Positions 35,827 to 45,669 of a stretch of DNA of 64,000 bases are shown piece by piece. Every line of letters begins with the position of its first letter. Position 1 is the stretch's first letter. A program made the translations under genes and the position numbers. Source of the DNA: Deltaproteobacteria bacterium (GTDB taxonomy: Bacteria; Desulfobacterota; Binatia; UTPRO1); NCBI GenBank assembly GCA_020848745.1, contig JADLHM010000054.1, positions 1-64,000 on the forward strand. Direction: 5' to 3'. The notes beneath the pieces were generated by a model that worked only from the letters and a program-made list of their open reading frames with translations, was not told the DNA's origin and did no database searches.

Positions 35827-36378
35827 TCACGCCATCCCGAGCCGGGCCTTGCCCTCGGGCGAGATCATGTTGGGATTCCACGGCGGATCCCACACGACCT
35901 GCACGTGCGCCTCGACGACGCCCGACAGCGCCTCGATTCGCCGCTGCGCGTCCATCGCGATCGACGGCCCCATGCCGCAGCCTTGCGCGGTGAGGGTCAT
36001 CTGGACGTCGACGGTGCTGCCGCCCGCCGCAGCATCGGCGATCGTGAGGTCGTAGACCAGCCCGAGGTCGACGATGTTCACGGGGATCTCGGGATCGTAG
36101 ACGTCCTTGAGCGCCTCCCACACGGCCGCCTCGCTGGCCCGGCCGTCGGCGCTCGCCTCGGCGGCGGCCTCCACGCGCCGCGGCTCCTTGCCGAGCGCGT
36201 CGGCGTCGCGGTCGTGCACGCGGAAGAGCCCGCCCATCGCCGGCACCTGCAGCGTGTACGTGTCGCCGAGCGCCTGCGTGATGATCGCGAGCGTACCCTC
36301 TTCGATGGTGACGGTGTTGCCGTGCGGAATCTGGATGGCCTCGCACGTGCGCCGGATCGTGATCTGTTCGTAGCTCAT
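35827..36378 (-). CDS. sufT: Fe-S cluster assembly factor SufT (DUF59/MIP18)
   Basis: A 183-aa protein. The N-terminal part (EQITIRRTCEAIQIPHG; GTLAIITQALGDTYTLQVP) and the C-terminal DUF59 domain (WEALKDVYDPEIPVNIVDLGLVYDL; MTLTAQGCGMGPSIAMDAQ with the conserved Cys; VWDPPWNPNMISPEGKARLGM) together match the SufT family, which helps mature Fe-S proteins. It lies 63 bp upstream of egtB on the same strand, so co-expression with the iron enzyme EgtB is plausible. Confidence 0.88.
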   Translation of the reverse strand: MSYEQITIRRTCEAIQIPHGNTVTIEEGTLAIITQALGDTYTLQVPAMGGLFRVHDRDADALGKEPRRVEAAAEASADGRASEAAVWEALKDVYDPEIPVNIVDLGLVYDLTIADAAAGGSTVDVQMTLTAQGCGMGPSIAMDAQRRIEALSGVVEAHVQVVWDPPWNPNMISPEGKARLGMA

Positions 36379-36441
36379 GCCTCCTACTTACCTTCGCCAC
36401 CGGAGCGCCACAACGCCGCACCCGCTCTTTTCGGCCCCGAT

Positions 36442-36473
36442 CCTTTCGTGACATAACGCGCCGATACGAAAGG
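36442..36473. promoter_or_regulatory. Inverted repeat between sufT and the lipoprotein gene
   Basis: CCTTTCGT (36442-36449) and ACGAAAGG (36466-36473), perfect 8-bp arms 16 bases apart, in the divergent intergenic region just before the Shine-Dalgarno of the gene at 36482. Could be a regulator site or a hairpin masking the ribosome-binding site. Confidence 0.35.
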
Positions 36474-36481
36474 GGGTCGTC

Positions 36482-36925
36482 ATGATCGCATCGCTTCGCA
36501 GGAGTGCCGCCGTGTGGACGATCGGGATGGTGATGGGGATGGGGATGGGGATGGCCGCCTGCTCCAAGCCGGCCGAGCCGCTCAAGATCGCGCAAGTCGA
36601 CCTGACCCACGAGGTCGACGAGCACAACGAGGCGCGCTCCGCCCGCGAGACGTTCGCGCCGACGAGCACGATCTACGCGTCGATCGCGATCGAGGGGACC
36701 GGTCAGGGGACGCTCACCGCCAAATGGACCGACCCGAGCGGTCAGGTGCTCGCCGATCAGAAGCAGGACATCAACAACACCAAGCCGACGCGCTACGAGT
36801 TCCACATCCCGCCCGCCAAGGGCGAGCACCCGCTCGGTCGCTACCACGTAGTCATCGCGCTGAACGGCGGCAAGGAGGCGGGCGCCACCAAGAATCGCGA
36901 GTTCGAGATCCGCGTCACGCAGTAG
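36482..36925 (+). CDS. Small lipoprotein of unknown function
   Basis: A 147-aa protein with AAAGGGGG upstream of ATG 36482. The signal peptide contains a Gly-Met repeat (MVMGMGMGM) and ends in lipobox MAAC. The mature part looks like one Ig/fibronectin-like beta domain (STIYASIAIEGTGQGTLTAKWTDPSGQVLADQKQ; YEFHIPPAKGEHPLGRYHVVIALNGGKEAGATKNREFEI). Function not recognised. Eight bases before the HugZ-like gene, probably one operon. Confidence 0.72.
   Translation: MIASLRRSAAVWTIGMVMGMGMGMAACSKPAEPLKIAQVDLTHEVDEHNEARSARETFAPTSTIYASIAIEGTGQGTLTAKWTDPSGQVLADQKQDINNTKPTRYEFHIPPAKGEHPLGRYHVVIALNGGKEAGATKNREFEIRVTQ
36527..36553 (+). repeat. Hexanucleotide microsatellite in a signal peptide
   Basis: ATGGGG three times in a row plus near-copies encode alternating Met-Gly in the hydrophobic core of the lipoprotein signal peptide. 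Slippage would lengthen or shorten the core by two residues per unit. Confidence 0.7.
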
Positions 36926-36932
36926 CCCGGCG

Positions 36933-37715
36933 ATGGAGCCCCGCCCGCAACACGCCGAGCCGTCGGCGGCGCCGGCGCTGCCCGAGCCGCCGTTCGCGGA
37001 GCGTGTGCGGACGCTGCTCCACGTCGGCCGCACCGGCGCGCTCGCGACGCATTCCCGCAAGCGCGGCGGGTTCCCCTTCGCCTCGGTCATGCCCTACGGC
37101 CTCGACGCGGACGGTCGGCCGACCTTCCTGATCAGCACGATGGCGATGCACACCCAGAATCTCGGCGCCGACCCGCGCGCGAGCCTGCTCGTGACGCAAC
37201 CCGGCTGGACCGAAGATCCCCTCGCGGGCGCGCGCGCCACGCTCGTCGGCGAGGCGCGCCGCCTCGAGAACGTCGAGGCCGTCCGCGGCGCGTACCTCGC
37301 CCGCCATCCGAACGCGGAGCACTGGGTCGATTTCGACGACTTCGCGTTCTTCGCGATGGACGTGGTCGACGTCTACTACGTGGCCGGCTTCGGGACGATG
37401 GGATGGGTCGACGCCGCCGAGTACGGGGCGGCCTCCCCCGATCCGCTGGTCGACGTCGAAACCGCGATCGTCGAGCACATGAACACCGACCACACCGACG
37501 CGCTCGTCGCCTTGTGCCGGCATTTCGCGGGCGTCGAGGCGGAGTGCGCCACCATGACGAGCGTCGACCGCCTGGGCTTCCGTGTCCGGAGCCGCAGCGG
37601 CGACCGCTTGCGGGGTCTGCGCATCAACTTTCCGACCGAAGTGCGGTCGGGCGAGCAGGCCCGCACGGTCCTCGTCGCGATGCTCCGCGAGGCGCGCGCC
37701 GCCGGCGCGCGCTGA
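36933..37715 (+). CDS. HugZ-like / pyridoxamine-5'-phosphate-oxidase-fold protein with DUF2470
   Basis: A 260-aa split-barrel flavin- or heme-binding protein. Residues about 20-160 are the PNPOx-like barrel (LLHVGRTGALATHSRKRGGFPFASVMPYGLD; NLGADPRASLLVTQPG; DPLAGARATLVGEARRL). Residues about 170-255 are the DUF2470 unit (IVEHMNTDHTDALVALCRHFAGVE; VDRLGFRVRSRSGDRLRGLRINFP). This pairing is that of HugZ heme oxygenases and related proteins, but heme degradation is not proven here. Confidence 0.82.
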   Translation: MEPRPQHAEPSAAPALPEPPFAERVRTLLHVGRTGALATHSRKRGGFPFASVMPYGLDADGRPTFLISTMAMHTQNLGADPRASLLVTQPGWTEDPLAGARATLVGEARRLENVEAVRGAYLARHPNAEHWVDFDDFAFFAMDVVDVYYVAGFGTMGWVDAAEYGAASPDPLVDVETAIVEHMNTDHTDALVALCRHFAGVEAECATMTSVDRLGFRVRSRSGDRLRGLRINFPTEVRSGEQARTVLVAMLREARAAGAR

Positions 37716-37785
37716 CCCCCCACGACCGTCGCGTCACCCCTTGCTCGTCGGGGAGCGGGCGCGTAGCCCGCGAGAACATCGTGGC

Positions 37786-37814
37786 TTGACGCCCGGCCGC
37801 GCCGAATATATCCA
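37786..37814 (+). promoter_or_regulatory. Promoter of the SahR-like regulator / ahcY operon
   Basis: TTGACG (37786-37791), 17-bp spacer, TATCCA (37809-37814); TATATC at 37807-37812 is an alternative -10. Predicted start near 37821 lies inside the palindrome at 37817-37834. Confidence 0.5.
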
Positions 37815-37816
37815 TC

Positions 37817-37834
37817 CATCCGGCTCGACGGATG
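37817..37834. promoter_or_regulatory. Palindrome at the start of the SahR-like gene (candidate operator)
   Basis: CATCCG-GCTCGA-CGGATG, perfect 6-bp arms, spanning the predicted transcription start and the ATG at 37832. Position suits autorepression by the ArsR-type protein encoded just downstream. A lone CGGATG half-site lies upstream of the metK promoter (41821-41826). Confidence 0.4.
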
Positions 37835-38866
37835 TTGCCCATGCACGCCAGCGCGACTCCCGCGGTTTTCGCGCACCTGCCGGTGCTCGCCGACCTCACC
37901 CGCAGCCGCATCCTGCTCCTGCTCGAAGGCCAGGAGCTGACGGTCGCCGAGCTCTGCGCGGTCATGCAGATTCCCCAGTCGACGGTGAGCCGGCACCTGA
38001 AATCACTCGCCGACGGCGGCTGGGTGACGGCGCGCGCGGAGGGCACGAGCCGGATCTACCGGGGCCGCCGCGACGCGATCGACCCCGCCGGGCAGCGCCT
38101 CTGGCAGCTCGTGCGCGAGCAGGTCGCCGACACGCCGAGCGCGCTCCAGGACGGCCGCCGGCTCGAACGCGTCCTCCGCCAACGGCGCTCCAAGTCACAG
38201 CAGTTCTTCACGACCTCGGCGGGCCAATGGGACAAGCTCCGTGAGGAACTCTTCGGCGGCTCGTTCCATCTGGCGGCGCTGCTGGGCCTGCTCGATCCGA
38301 ACTGGACGATCGGCGATCTCGGGTGCGGCACCGGCCAGGTCGTCGAAGCGCTCGCTCCGTGGGCGAAGCGGGTCATCGCCGTCGACGAGTCCGCGGCGAT
38401 GCTCCAGGCCGCCAAGCGACGCGTCCGCGCCCTCGCGAACGTCGAGGTCCGGCGTGGCTCCCTCGAAGCGCTTCCGATCGACGACGCCTCGCTCGACGCC
38501 GCCACGTGCGTGCTGGTGCTGCACCACGTTCCGGCGCCCGAGCGCGCGCTCGCCGAGGCGGCGCGCGTGCTGCGCCCGGGAGGCCGGCTGCTCCTCACCG
38601 ACATGATGCCGCACGATCGCGAGACCTATCGCCACCAGATGGGCCACGTGTGGCTCGGCTTCTCGGACGCCGAGATCCGGCGCTATCTGACCGAGGCCGG
38701 GTTCACGGCGCCGCGGATCCACGCGCTGCCACCCGAGCCGAGCGCGCAAGGTCCCACCCTCTTCGCCGTCGCCGCCACGCGGCGTTCCACCCTCACGCGC
38801 CCCGGTGAGCGCAGCGCGGCGCGCGTGTCCCCACCAACGACAGCTGACGAAGGAGAATCACGATGA
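37832..38866 (+). CDS. ArsR-type regulator fused to a SAM-methyltransferase-like domain (SahR-like)
   Basis: A 344-aa fusion. The N-terminal winged helix ([47 protein letters not shown]) is ArsR-like; from about residue 125 a class I methyltransferase fold follows ([62 protein letters not shown]). This architecture is that of SahR, reported to control the methionine/SAH cycle in proteobacteria by sensing S-adenosylhomocysteine. Direct ATGA coupling to ahcY, the SAH-removing enzyme, fits that role well. A plain methyltransferase is the alternative. Confidence 0.82.
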   Translation: MLPMHASATPAVFAHLPVLADLTRSRILLLLEGQELTVAELCAVMQIPQSTVSRHLKSLADGGWVTARAEGTSRIYRGRRDAIDPAGQRLWQLVREQVADTPSALQDGRRLERVLRQRRSKSQQFFTTSAGQWDKLREELFGGSFHLAALLGLLDPNWTIGDLGCGTGQVVEALAPWAKRVIAVDESAAMLQAAKRRVRALANVEVRRGSLEALPIDDASLDAATCVLVLHHVPAPERALAEAARVLRPGGRLLLTDMMPHDRETYRHQMGHVWLGFSDAEIRRYLTEAGFTAPRIHALPPEPSAQGPTLFAVAATRRSTLTRPGERSAARVSPPTTADEGESR

Positions 38867-40365
38867 GCATGCCTGCCGCCAAACCCTCGACCGCGTTCGC
38901 CGACGCCGTCCGCAACGGTCGGGTACCGTTCAAGATCGCCGATCTCTCCCAGGCGGATTTCGGCCGCCGGGAGATCCGCCTCGCCGAGCAGGAAATGCCC
39001 GGCCTGATGACGCTCCGCGCCCGCTACAAAGGCAAGAATCCGCTCGCCGGCGCGAAGATCATGGGCAGCCTCCACATGACGATCCAGACCGCCGTGTTGA
39101 TCGAGACCCTCGTCGACCTCGGCGCCGACGTGCGCTGGGTGTCGTGCAACATCTTCTCGACCCAGGATCATGCCGCGGCGGCAGTGGTCGTCGGGCGGCC
39201 GGAGACCGGCGGCACCGTCGAGGACCCGCGCGGCACGCCGGTCTTCGCCTGGAAGGGCGAGTCGCTCGAGGAGTACTGGTGGTGTACCAACGAGGCGCTC
39301 CTCTGGCCGGACGGCAGCGGTCCGAGCCTGATCGTCGACGACGGAGGCGACGCGACGCTCGTCGTCCACAAGGGCCTCGAGTTCGAGAAGGCCGGGGCCA
39401 TCCCGGCGTTCGACCCCGACAAGGATCCCGAGGAATGGGGCGTCATCCTCGACCTGCTCCGCAAGGTGCAGAAGCAGGACAAGAAGCAGTGGCATCGCAT
39501 CGCGAGCGGACTCCGCGGCGTCAGCGAAGAGACGACGACGGGCGTCCACCGGCTCTATCAGATGCAGGAGGCCGGGACGCTCCTCTTCCCGGCGATCAAC
39601 GTCAACGACTCCGTCACCAAGAGCAAGTTCGACAACATCTACGGCTGCCGCCATTCGCTCACCGACGGCATCTGCCGCGCGACCGACGTCATGCTCGGCG
39701 GCAAGGTGGCGTTCGTCGCCGGCTACGGCGAGGTCGGCAAGGGCTGCGCGCAGGCGCTCCGCGGCCAGGGCTGCCGCGTCGTCGTCGGCGAGATCGATCC
39801 GATCTGCGCGCTCCAGGCGGCGATGGAAGGCTACGAGGTGAAGCCGCTCGAGGACGTCGTCGCGACGGCCGACCTCTTCATCACGACGACGGGCAACGTC
39901 GACATCGTCACCGTCGAACACATGAAGAAAATGAAAGACAAGGCGATCGTCGGGAACATCGGCCACTTCGACAACGAGATCGACATGGCCGGCCTGAAGA
40001 AGATCGCGGGCATCGAGCGCATCAACATCAAGCCGCAGTACGACGAATGGCGCTTCCCCGACGGCCACAGCGTGATGATCCTCGCCGAGGGGCGCCTCCT
40101 GAACCTCGGCTGCGCCACCGGCCATCCGAGCTTCGTGATGTCGGCGTCGTTCTCGAACCAGGTGATCGCGCAGCTCGAGCTGCACCTCCACAACGACAAG
40201 TACGAGAAGAAGGTCTACATGCTGCCCAAGCACCTCGACGAAGAGGTCGCCCGGCTGCACCTCGCGCACCTCGGCGTGAAGCTCACCAAGCTCACGCCCG
40301 AGCAGGCGGCGTACATCGGCGTGCCGGTCGAGGGCCCCTACAAGTCCGACCACTACAGATACTGA
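38863..40365 (+). CDS. ahcY: Adenosylhomocysteinase
   Basis: NAD-dependent hydrolase that splits S-adenosylhomocysteine to adenosine and homocysteine. The 500-aa length includes the internal insertion (about residues 150-190) of the long bacterial form. Key segments: [31 protein letters not shown], the NAD-binding [22 protein letters not shown] and the C-terminal [18 protein letters not shown] precedes ATG 38863, which overlaps the stop of the regulator gene. metK faces it from the other side, so the SAM cycle genes are clustered. Confidence 0.97.
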   Translation: MSMPAAKPSTAFADAVRNGRVPFKIADLSQADFGRREIRLAEQEMPGLMTLRARYKGKNPLAGAKIMGSLHMTIQTAVLIETLVDLGADVRWVSCNIFSTQDHAAAAVVVGRPETGGTVEDPRGTPVFAWKGESLEEYWWCTNEALLWPDGSGPSLIVDDGGDATLVVHKGLEFEKAGAIPAFDPDKDPEEWGVILDLLRKVQKQDKKQWHRIASGLRGVSEETTTGVHRLYQMQEAGTLLFPAINVNDSVTKSKFDNIYGCRHSLTDGICRATDVMLGGKVAFVAGYGEVGKGCAQALRGQGCRVVVGEIDPICALQAAMEGYEVKPLEDVVATADLFITTTGNVDIVTVEHMKKMKDKAIVGNIGHFDNEIDMAGLKKIAGIERINIKPQYDEWRFPDGHSVMILAEGRLLNLGCATGHPSFVMSASFSNQVIAQLELHLHNDKYEKKVYMLPKHLDEEVARLHLAHLGVKLTKLTPEQAAYIGVPVEGPYKSDHYRY

Positions 40366-40478
40366 TTACATAGGGGGATCTCTCCGCCTTTGACCCCCGG
40401 CTCGCTTGTACTCGGAGAGTGCTGGCGCTCGGCCGCACGCTTCGCTTGCGGAGAACCTTGGCTACGGGGCCCCAAAAA

Positions 40479-40519
40479 TCGAAAAGCCGGCGCGCCCTGC
40501 ACGGGCCGCCGGCTTTCGA
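40479..40519. terminator. Bidirectional terminator between ahcY and metK
   Basis: GC-rich hairpin with AAAAGCCGGCG on the left and CGCCGGCTTTC on the right; A-rich on one flank and T-rich on the other, so it can stop transcription from both convergent genes. Confidence 0.7.
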
Positions 40520-40544
40520 CACGGTTCGAAGTCGTTTACCCTGT

Positions 40545-41750
40545 CTACCGGCCGCCCGCCGCTGCTTTGGCGGCGCCGAGCCCTGCGGCCTTGCGCAGCT
40601 CCTCGGCGCGGTCGGTGCGCTCCCACGGGAAGAGGCCCTTGTCGGCCTTGCGGCCGAAGTGGCCGTACGAGGCGGTCGACCGGTAGATGGGTCGCTTGAG
40701 ATCGAGCGTCTTCACCAGCGAGGCGGGGCGGAAGTCGAAGGCCTCGCGCACCAGCGCCGCGACCTTGTCGTCGGGCAGCACGCCGGTGCCGAAGGTATCG
40801 ACCAGGACCGAGAGCGGCTCCGCGAGACCGATCGCGTACGAGAGCTGCAGCTCGCAGTGGGTCGCGATGCCGGCCGCCACCACGTTCTTCGCGACGTAGC
40901 GCGCCATGTAGGCGGCGCTGCGATCGACCTTGGAGGGATCCTTGCCCGAGAAGGCGCCGCCGCCGTGCCGACCGTACCCGCCGTAGGAGTCGACGATGAT
41001 CTTGCGGCCGGTGAGGCCGCAGTCGCCCATCGGTCCGCCGACCACGAACCGTCCGGTCGGGTTCACGTGGTAGCGCGTCTTGGCGTCGAGGTACTGCGCG
41101 GGGATCGTCTTCTTGATGACTTCTTCGAGAACGAACGCGGAGAGCTTCTCGTGGGCGACGTCGGGCGAGTGCTGCGACGAGATGACGACCGAGTCGATGC
41201 GCACCGGCCGGCCGTTCTTGTACTCGACCGATACCTGCGACTTGGCGTCGGGCCGCAGATAGTCCACCTTCCCGGACTTGCGGACCGCCGTGAGGTTCTC
41301 GACCAGACGGTGCGCCATCTGGATCGGGAACGGCATGAGCTCGTCGGTCTCGTTGCAGGCGTAGCCGAACATCAGGCCCTGGTCGCCCGCGCCCTGCTCC
41401 TTGTGCAGGCCCTCGCCCTCGGTGACGCCCTGGGAGATGTCGGGGGACTGACGGTCGACCGCGATCAGGACGGCGCAGGTCTCCGCGTCGAAGCCCATGT
41501 CCGAGGAGGTGTAGCCGATGTCCTTGATCGTGCCGCGCACGATGTCGGAATACGGCACGACCGCCTTCGAGGTGATCTCGCCCGCCACCACGGCCATCCC
41601 CGTCTTGACCAGCGTTTCGCACGCGACCCGGCTCTGCGGATCTTCGGTCAGCAGCGCGTCGAGAATCGCATCCGAGATCTGGTCGCACATCTTGTCGGGG
41701 TGCCCCTCGGACACCGACTCCGAGGTGAACATGAAATCCTTGAGTGGCAT
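40545..41750 (-). CDS. metK: S-adenosylmethionine synthase
   Basis: Makes SAM from methionine and ATP. The 401-aa protein is complete: [27 protein letters not shown], the ATP-site [33 protein letters not shown] and [23 protein letters not shown] near-ideal AGGAGG lies before ATG 41750, and a sigma-70 promoter at 41779-41808. The C-terminus has a short Ala/Gly-rich tail ([12 protein letters not shown]). Confidence 0.98.
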   Translation of the reverse strand: MPLKDFMFTSESVSEGHPDKMCDQISDAILDALLTEDPQSRVACETLVKTGMAVVAGEITSKAVVPYSDIVRGTIKDIGYTSSDMGFDAETCAVLIAVDRQSPDISQGVTEGEGLHKEQGAGDQGLMFGYACNETDELMPFPIQMAHRLVENLTAVRKSGKVDYLRPDAKSQVSVEYKNGRPVRIDSVVISSQHSPDVAHEKLSAFVLEEVIKKTIPAQYLDAKTRYHVNPTGRFVVGGPMGDCGLTGRKIIVDSYGGYGRHGGGAFSGKDPSKVDRSAAYMARYVAKNVVAAGIATHCELQLSYAIGLAEPLSVLVDTFGTGVLPDDKVAALVREAFDFRPASLVKTLDLKRPIYRSTASYGHFGRKADKGLFPWERTDRAEELRKAAGLGAAKAAAGGR

Positions 41751-41778
41751 GCGAAAATCCTCCTGAGGTGGGTGGGAT

Positions 41779-41808
41779 CTTATACCGAGGCGTTTCGCGG
41801 AGCGTCAA
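41779..41808 (-). promoter_or_regulatory. metK promoter
   Basis: Minus strand TTGACG (41808-41803), 18-bp spacer, TATAAG (41784-41779); predicted start near 41772 gives a short leader with the AGGAGG site. No SAM or SAH riboswitch fits in so short a leader. Confidence 0.7.
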
Positions 41809-41868
41809 GGCGGGAAGCGGCGGATGCGGCGGAAGCCGGGCGCGGGACGCCTGCGCGCCCCGCACGGG

Positions 41869-42174
41869 TCACGCGCTCTCGTGAAATCGCTGCGCGATCA
41901 AGTCCGCCAGGGCATCGATCGCCTCCTCGGCGTCGGGCCCGGTGGCGACGAGCGCCAGCTGCGTCCCCTGGCCGGCGGCGAGCATCATCAAGCCGAGGAT
42001 GCTCTTGCCCGAAACCGACTCGTCGCCGTTCGCCACGGTCACCTCGGCGGTGAACGCGCTCGCGGTCTCGACGAAGCGGGCCGCGGCGCGCGCGTGCAAC
42101 CCCAGTTGGTTGATGATCTCGACGTCGGCGCGCACCGTGTCCGCGTCGAGGCGCTCTTTGCGGAGCAGGGTCAT
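41869..42174 (-). CDS. ptsH: Phosphocarrier protein HPr
   Basis: Phosphocarrier of the PTS. The 101-aa protein has the active His27 in NQLGLHARAAARFVE and the HprK-target Ser58 in VSGKSILGLMML, so it can be controlled by the HPr kinase encoded upstream. N-terminal extension of about 12 residues relative to typical HPr. ATGA overlap with the EIIA gene. ptsI (enzyme I), the usual next gene, is missing; metK follows instead. Confidence 0.94.
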   Translation of the reverse strand: MTLLRKERLDADTVRADVEIINQLGLHARAAARFVETASAFTAEVTVANGDESVSGKSILGLMMLAAGQGTQLALVATGPDAEEAIDALADLIAQRFHESA

Positions 42175-42596
42175 CGTCGGGTCGGCGCGGCGCGCCCCTC
42201 GCCGTCCAGGGGATTCACGCGCAGGATGTGATCGCGCCCGTAGTCGACGATGAACGTCGCGAGCTGCTCGATCGGCATCTCGTGACGCGCCGAGATCACC
42301 TTCACGATCAGCGGCAGGTTCGAGCCCGTCACCACCTGGATCCGCGCTTCGCGGGCAAGCGCCATGCTGACGTTGGTCGCCGTGTCGCCGAACATGTCGG
42401 TGAGGATGATCGTACCGTCCCCCCGCTCGACCGACGCGGCCGCCGCCGCGATCTTCGCCTTCAACGTCTCGAGCGTGTCGTCGAGGGTGGCGCCGACCGC
42501 CACCATGTTCGGGACGGGGTAGCCGAGCACGCTTTCGATGTTGCGCAGGACCTCGGGAGCGAGAGTCCCGTGTCCGACGAGTACGATGCCGATCAT
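42171..42596 (-). CDS. PTS EIIA component, mannose (ManX) family
   Basis: A 141-aa EIIA domain with the phosphorylatable His9 in IGIVLVGHGTLAPEVL and the family segments GDGTIILTDMFGDTATNVSMAL and VVTGSNLPLIVKVI. No EIIB, EIIC or EIID genes are in the window, so it probably serves regulation rather than sugar uptake, as is common in deltaproteobacterial rpoN-hprK loci. ATGA-coupled to both rapZ and ptsH. Confidence 0.92.
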   Translation of the reverse strand: MIGIVLVGHGTLAPEVLRNIESVLGYPVPNMVAVGATLDDTLETLKAKIAAAAASVERGDGTIILTDMFGDTATNVSMALAREARIQVVTGSNLPLIVKVISARHEMPIEQLATFIVDYGRDHILRVNPLDGEGRAAPTRR

Positions 42597-43443
42597 GACG
42601 AGCGATTCGCGTCCCGGTGTTGCACCCGCACCGGACATCCGTGCCCCGCCAATCGCCGCTCCAGTTCCAACGCGAGCGCGACCGAACGATGTCTGCCTCC
42701 GGTGCAGCCGAGACCCACCGTCAGATACCGCTTGCCCTCGCGAACGTACAGCGGCAGCGAGAAGTCCAGCAGCGCCGTCGTGAGGGCCAGGAACTCCTGG
42801 GTCTCCGTGCGTTCGAGCACGTAGCGCGCGACCGCCGGATCGGTCCCGTCGAGCGCGCGCAGCTCCTCGACGAAGAACGGATTGGGCAGAAACCGTACGT
42901 CGAGCACGATGTCGACGTCGGTCGGGAGGCCGTACTTGTAGCCGAACGAGAGGAGGAGGACGCGCATCACGGCCTCGCCGCCGGAGAGGTCCCCGAGCAA
43001 TCGTCGCAGCTCGTCGCGCAGCTGGTGCACGGTGAAGGCCGACGTGTCGATGATCCGGTCGGCGAGGGCCTTCAGGCCGGCCAGGCCCTCGCGTTCGCGG
43101 ACGATGCCCGCCGCCACGTTGGAGCCGTCGGCGAGCGGATGCGGCCGGCGGGTCTCGCTGAACCGTCGCACCAGGACGTCGTCGGCCGCGTCGAGGTACA
43201 GGATCTCGACGCGATGGCCGGCGCGCCGGATCTCGTCGAGAACCGTCGCGTAGTCGCCGAGGAAGGCGCGCTCGCGGAGGTCGATCCCGAGCGCGACTCG
43301 CGGAATGTCCTCCTCCGAATTCTGACAGAGCTCGATGAACTTCGGCGTCAGCACGACCGGCAGGTTGTCGATGCAGTAGAACCCGAGATCTTCGAGCACG
43401 CGGATGGCCGTGCTCTTGCCGGATCCCGACAGGCCCGTGACGA

Positions 43444-43456
<13 letters not shown>
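42593..43456 (-). CDS. rapZ: RNase adapter RapZ / nucleotide-binding protein
   Basis: P-loop protein of 287 aa with Walker A GLSGSGKST at the N-terminus and family segments GFYCIDNLPVVLTPKFIEL, LLSFGYKYGLPTDVDIVLDVRFLPNPFF and the C-terminal VGLGCTGGRHRSVALALELER. In enterobacteria it steers RNase E to the GlmZ sRNA; here its target is unknown. GTG 43456 is preferred; GTG 43447 (GTGA overlap with hprK stop) is equally possible. Confidence 0.93.
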
Positions 43457-44460
<1,004 letters not shown>

Positions 44461-44515
44461 TGGCCGGAGCCTCGTACCCTCGGCGTTCCGTCGAGCCGAC
44501 GCGTCGTCGCCGCGC

Positions 44516-44977
44516 TCAGTACTTCTCGTCTTCTTCCTTGATGATCGCGAAGAGCTGCTCCTGCGACCCGCCGCTCGCGAGACGGTCCCGGAAGCTCTTG
44601 TCCTTGAGGAGACGCGACACGCGCGCCAACGCCTTCAAATGGATGCCGGCCGAGTCCTCGGGCGCGACCAGCAGGAAGAAGAGACGCGTCGGACTCCCGT
44701 CGAGCGAGTCGAAGGGCAGGCCGGCGGCGCTGCGCCCGAAGGCCGCTACCACGTTGGTCACGCCCGGCATCTTGCCGTGCGGGATCGCGATGCCCTCCCC
44801 GATGGCGGTGCTGCCGAGGGCTTCGCGGTCGAGGAGCACCTGCATCAAGCGCGCCCCGTCGATCTCCGGGTGGAGCGTCGCGAGCAGGGAGGCGAGCTCC
44901 CGCAACGCTTCGCTTTTCGTCGTCGCCTTCATCACGGGAAGGATCGCGTCCGGCGCGAGGATGTCGAGGATCTTCAT
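44516..44977 (-). CDS. ptsN: PTS EIIA-Ntr (nitrogen-regulatory) protein
   Basis: EIIA of the fructose/nitrogen family, 153 aa, with the phosphoryl-accepting His67 in IGEGIAIPHGKMPGV and the N-terminal ILDILAPDAILPVMKATTKSEALRELA. Acts in the PtsP-NPr-PtsN type phosphorelay; its position after rpoN and hpf is the standard one in Proteobacteria. Confidence 0.95.
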   Translation of the reverse strand: MKILDILAPDAILPVMKATTKSEALRELASLLATLHPEIDGARLMQVLLDREALGSTAIGEGIAIPHGKMPGVTNVVAAFGRSAAGLPFDSLDGSPTRLFFLLVAPEDSAGIHLKALARVSRLLKDKSFRDRLASGGSQEQLFAIIKEEDEKY

Positions 44978-45024
44978 GGGCGACTCGGGTGCGTATACCG
45001 CAGCCCGACCTCACGGGCAAAAAG

Positions 45025-45621
45025 TCAATCGGCTTCTGGCTCGATGAGGCCGTAGTCCCCGTCCTTGCGCCTGTACACGACCGAGAGCCGCTCGGTCGCG
45101 GCGTTCCGGAACACCAGGAACTCGTTGCTCATGAGGTCCATCTGCATGACGGCCTCTTCGACCGACATCGGCTTCACGGGCAGCCGCCTGGTGTGTGCGA
45201 CTTCCGGACCCTTGCGGCGTCCGAAGCTGTCGGCGCGCAGCACGTGCATGCGCAGGCCCGGGACATCGCGGACCGGGGACGCCGGCGGCACGTCGCGCAC
45301 GGCGATCTGCGCGCGGCGCGAGCGCGGCGGGCGCTTGTGATCCGAGATCTTCTCGGTGTGCTTGCGGGCGCGGTGCTCGAGCTTGTCGCCGGCGAGGTCG
45401 ATGGCCGAGTAGAGATCGCCGGTCTCCTCCTTCGCCGTCATGGTGGTCCGATCGGCCTTCAGGATGACCTCGGCGATGTGCCGCCGCTTCACCACGGAGA
45501 GAATCACGTGGGCGTCGATCGGCCGATGCACGTACTTCGCGACCCGCCGCACGCGCTTCTCGGCATGCTCGCGGAGCGCGTCGGTCGCCTCCATGTGCCT
45601 GAAGGTGACGTTGATTCGCAT
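45025..45621 (-). CDS. hpf: Ribosome hibernation-promoting factor, long form
   Basis: Ribosome-binding stress protein. The 198-aa length identifies the long HPF, which dimerises ribosomes itself: N-terminal S30AE domain (MRINVTFRHMEATDALREHAEKR; AEVILKADRTTMTAKEETGDLYSAIDLAGDKLEHR), variable linker, and C-terminal dimerisation domain (VKPMSVEEAVMQMDLMSNEFLVFRNAATERLSVVYRRKDGDYGLIEPE). Start at ATG 45621, with GGGAGG a few bases upstream. Confidence 0.95.
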   Translation of the reverse strand: MRINVTFRHMEATDALREHAEKRVRRVAKYVHRPIDAHVILSVVKRRHIAEVILKADRTTMTAKEETGDLYSAIDLAGDKLEHRARKHTEKISDHKRPPRSRRAQIAVRDVPPASPVRDVPGLRMHVLRADSFGRRKGPEVAHTRRLPVKPMSVEEAVMQMDLMSNEFLVFRNAATERLSVVYRRKDGDYGLIEPEAD

Positions 45622-45669
45622 GCTCCCTCCCGAAGCCTCCACCGACGGAGGCGCGGCCCCGCCCCGCCG

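Noticed and set aside
40380-40420. CTCTCCG ... CGGAGAG inverted repeat after ahcY, considered as riboswitch or attenuator
   Set aside because: Seven-base arms with a 26-base loop downstream of the gene; the hairpin at 40479-40519 is the more likely terminator.
40366-40544. Search for a tRNA gene, because of GGTTCGA near 40523
   Set aside because: No acceptor stem or anticodon arm can be formed around it.
41751-41868. SAM or SAH riboswitch upstream of metK
   Set aside because: The predicted mRNA leader is only about 22 bases.
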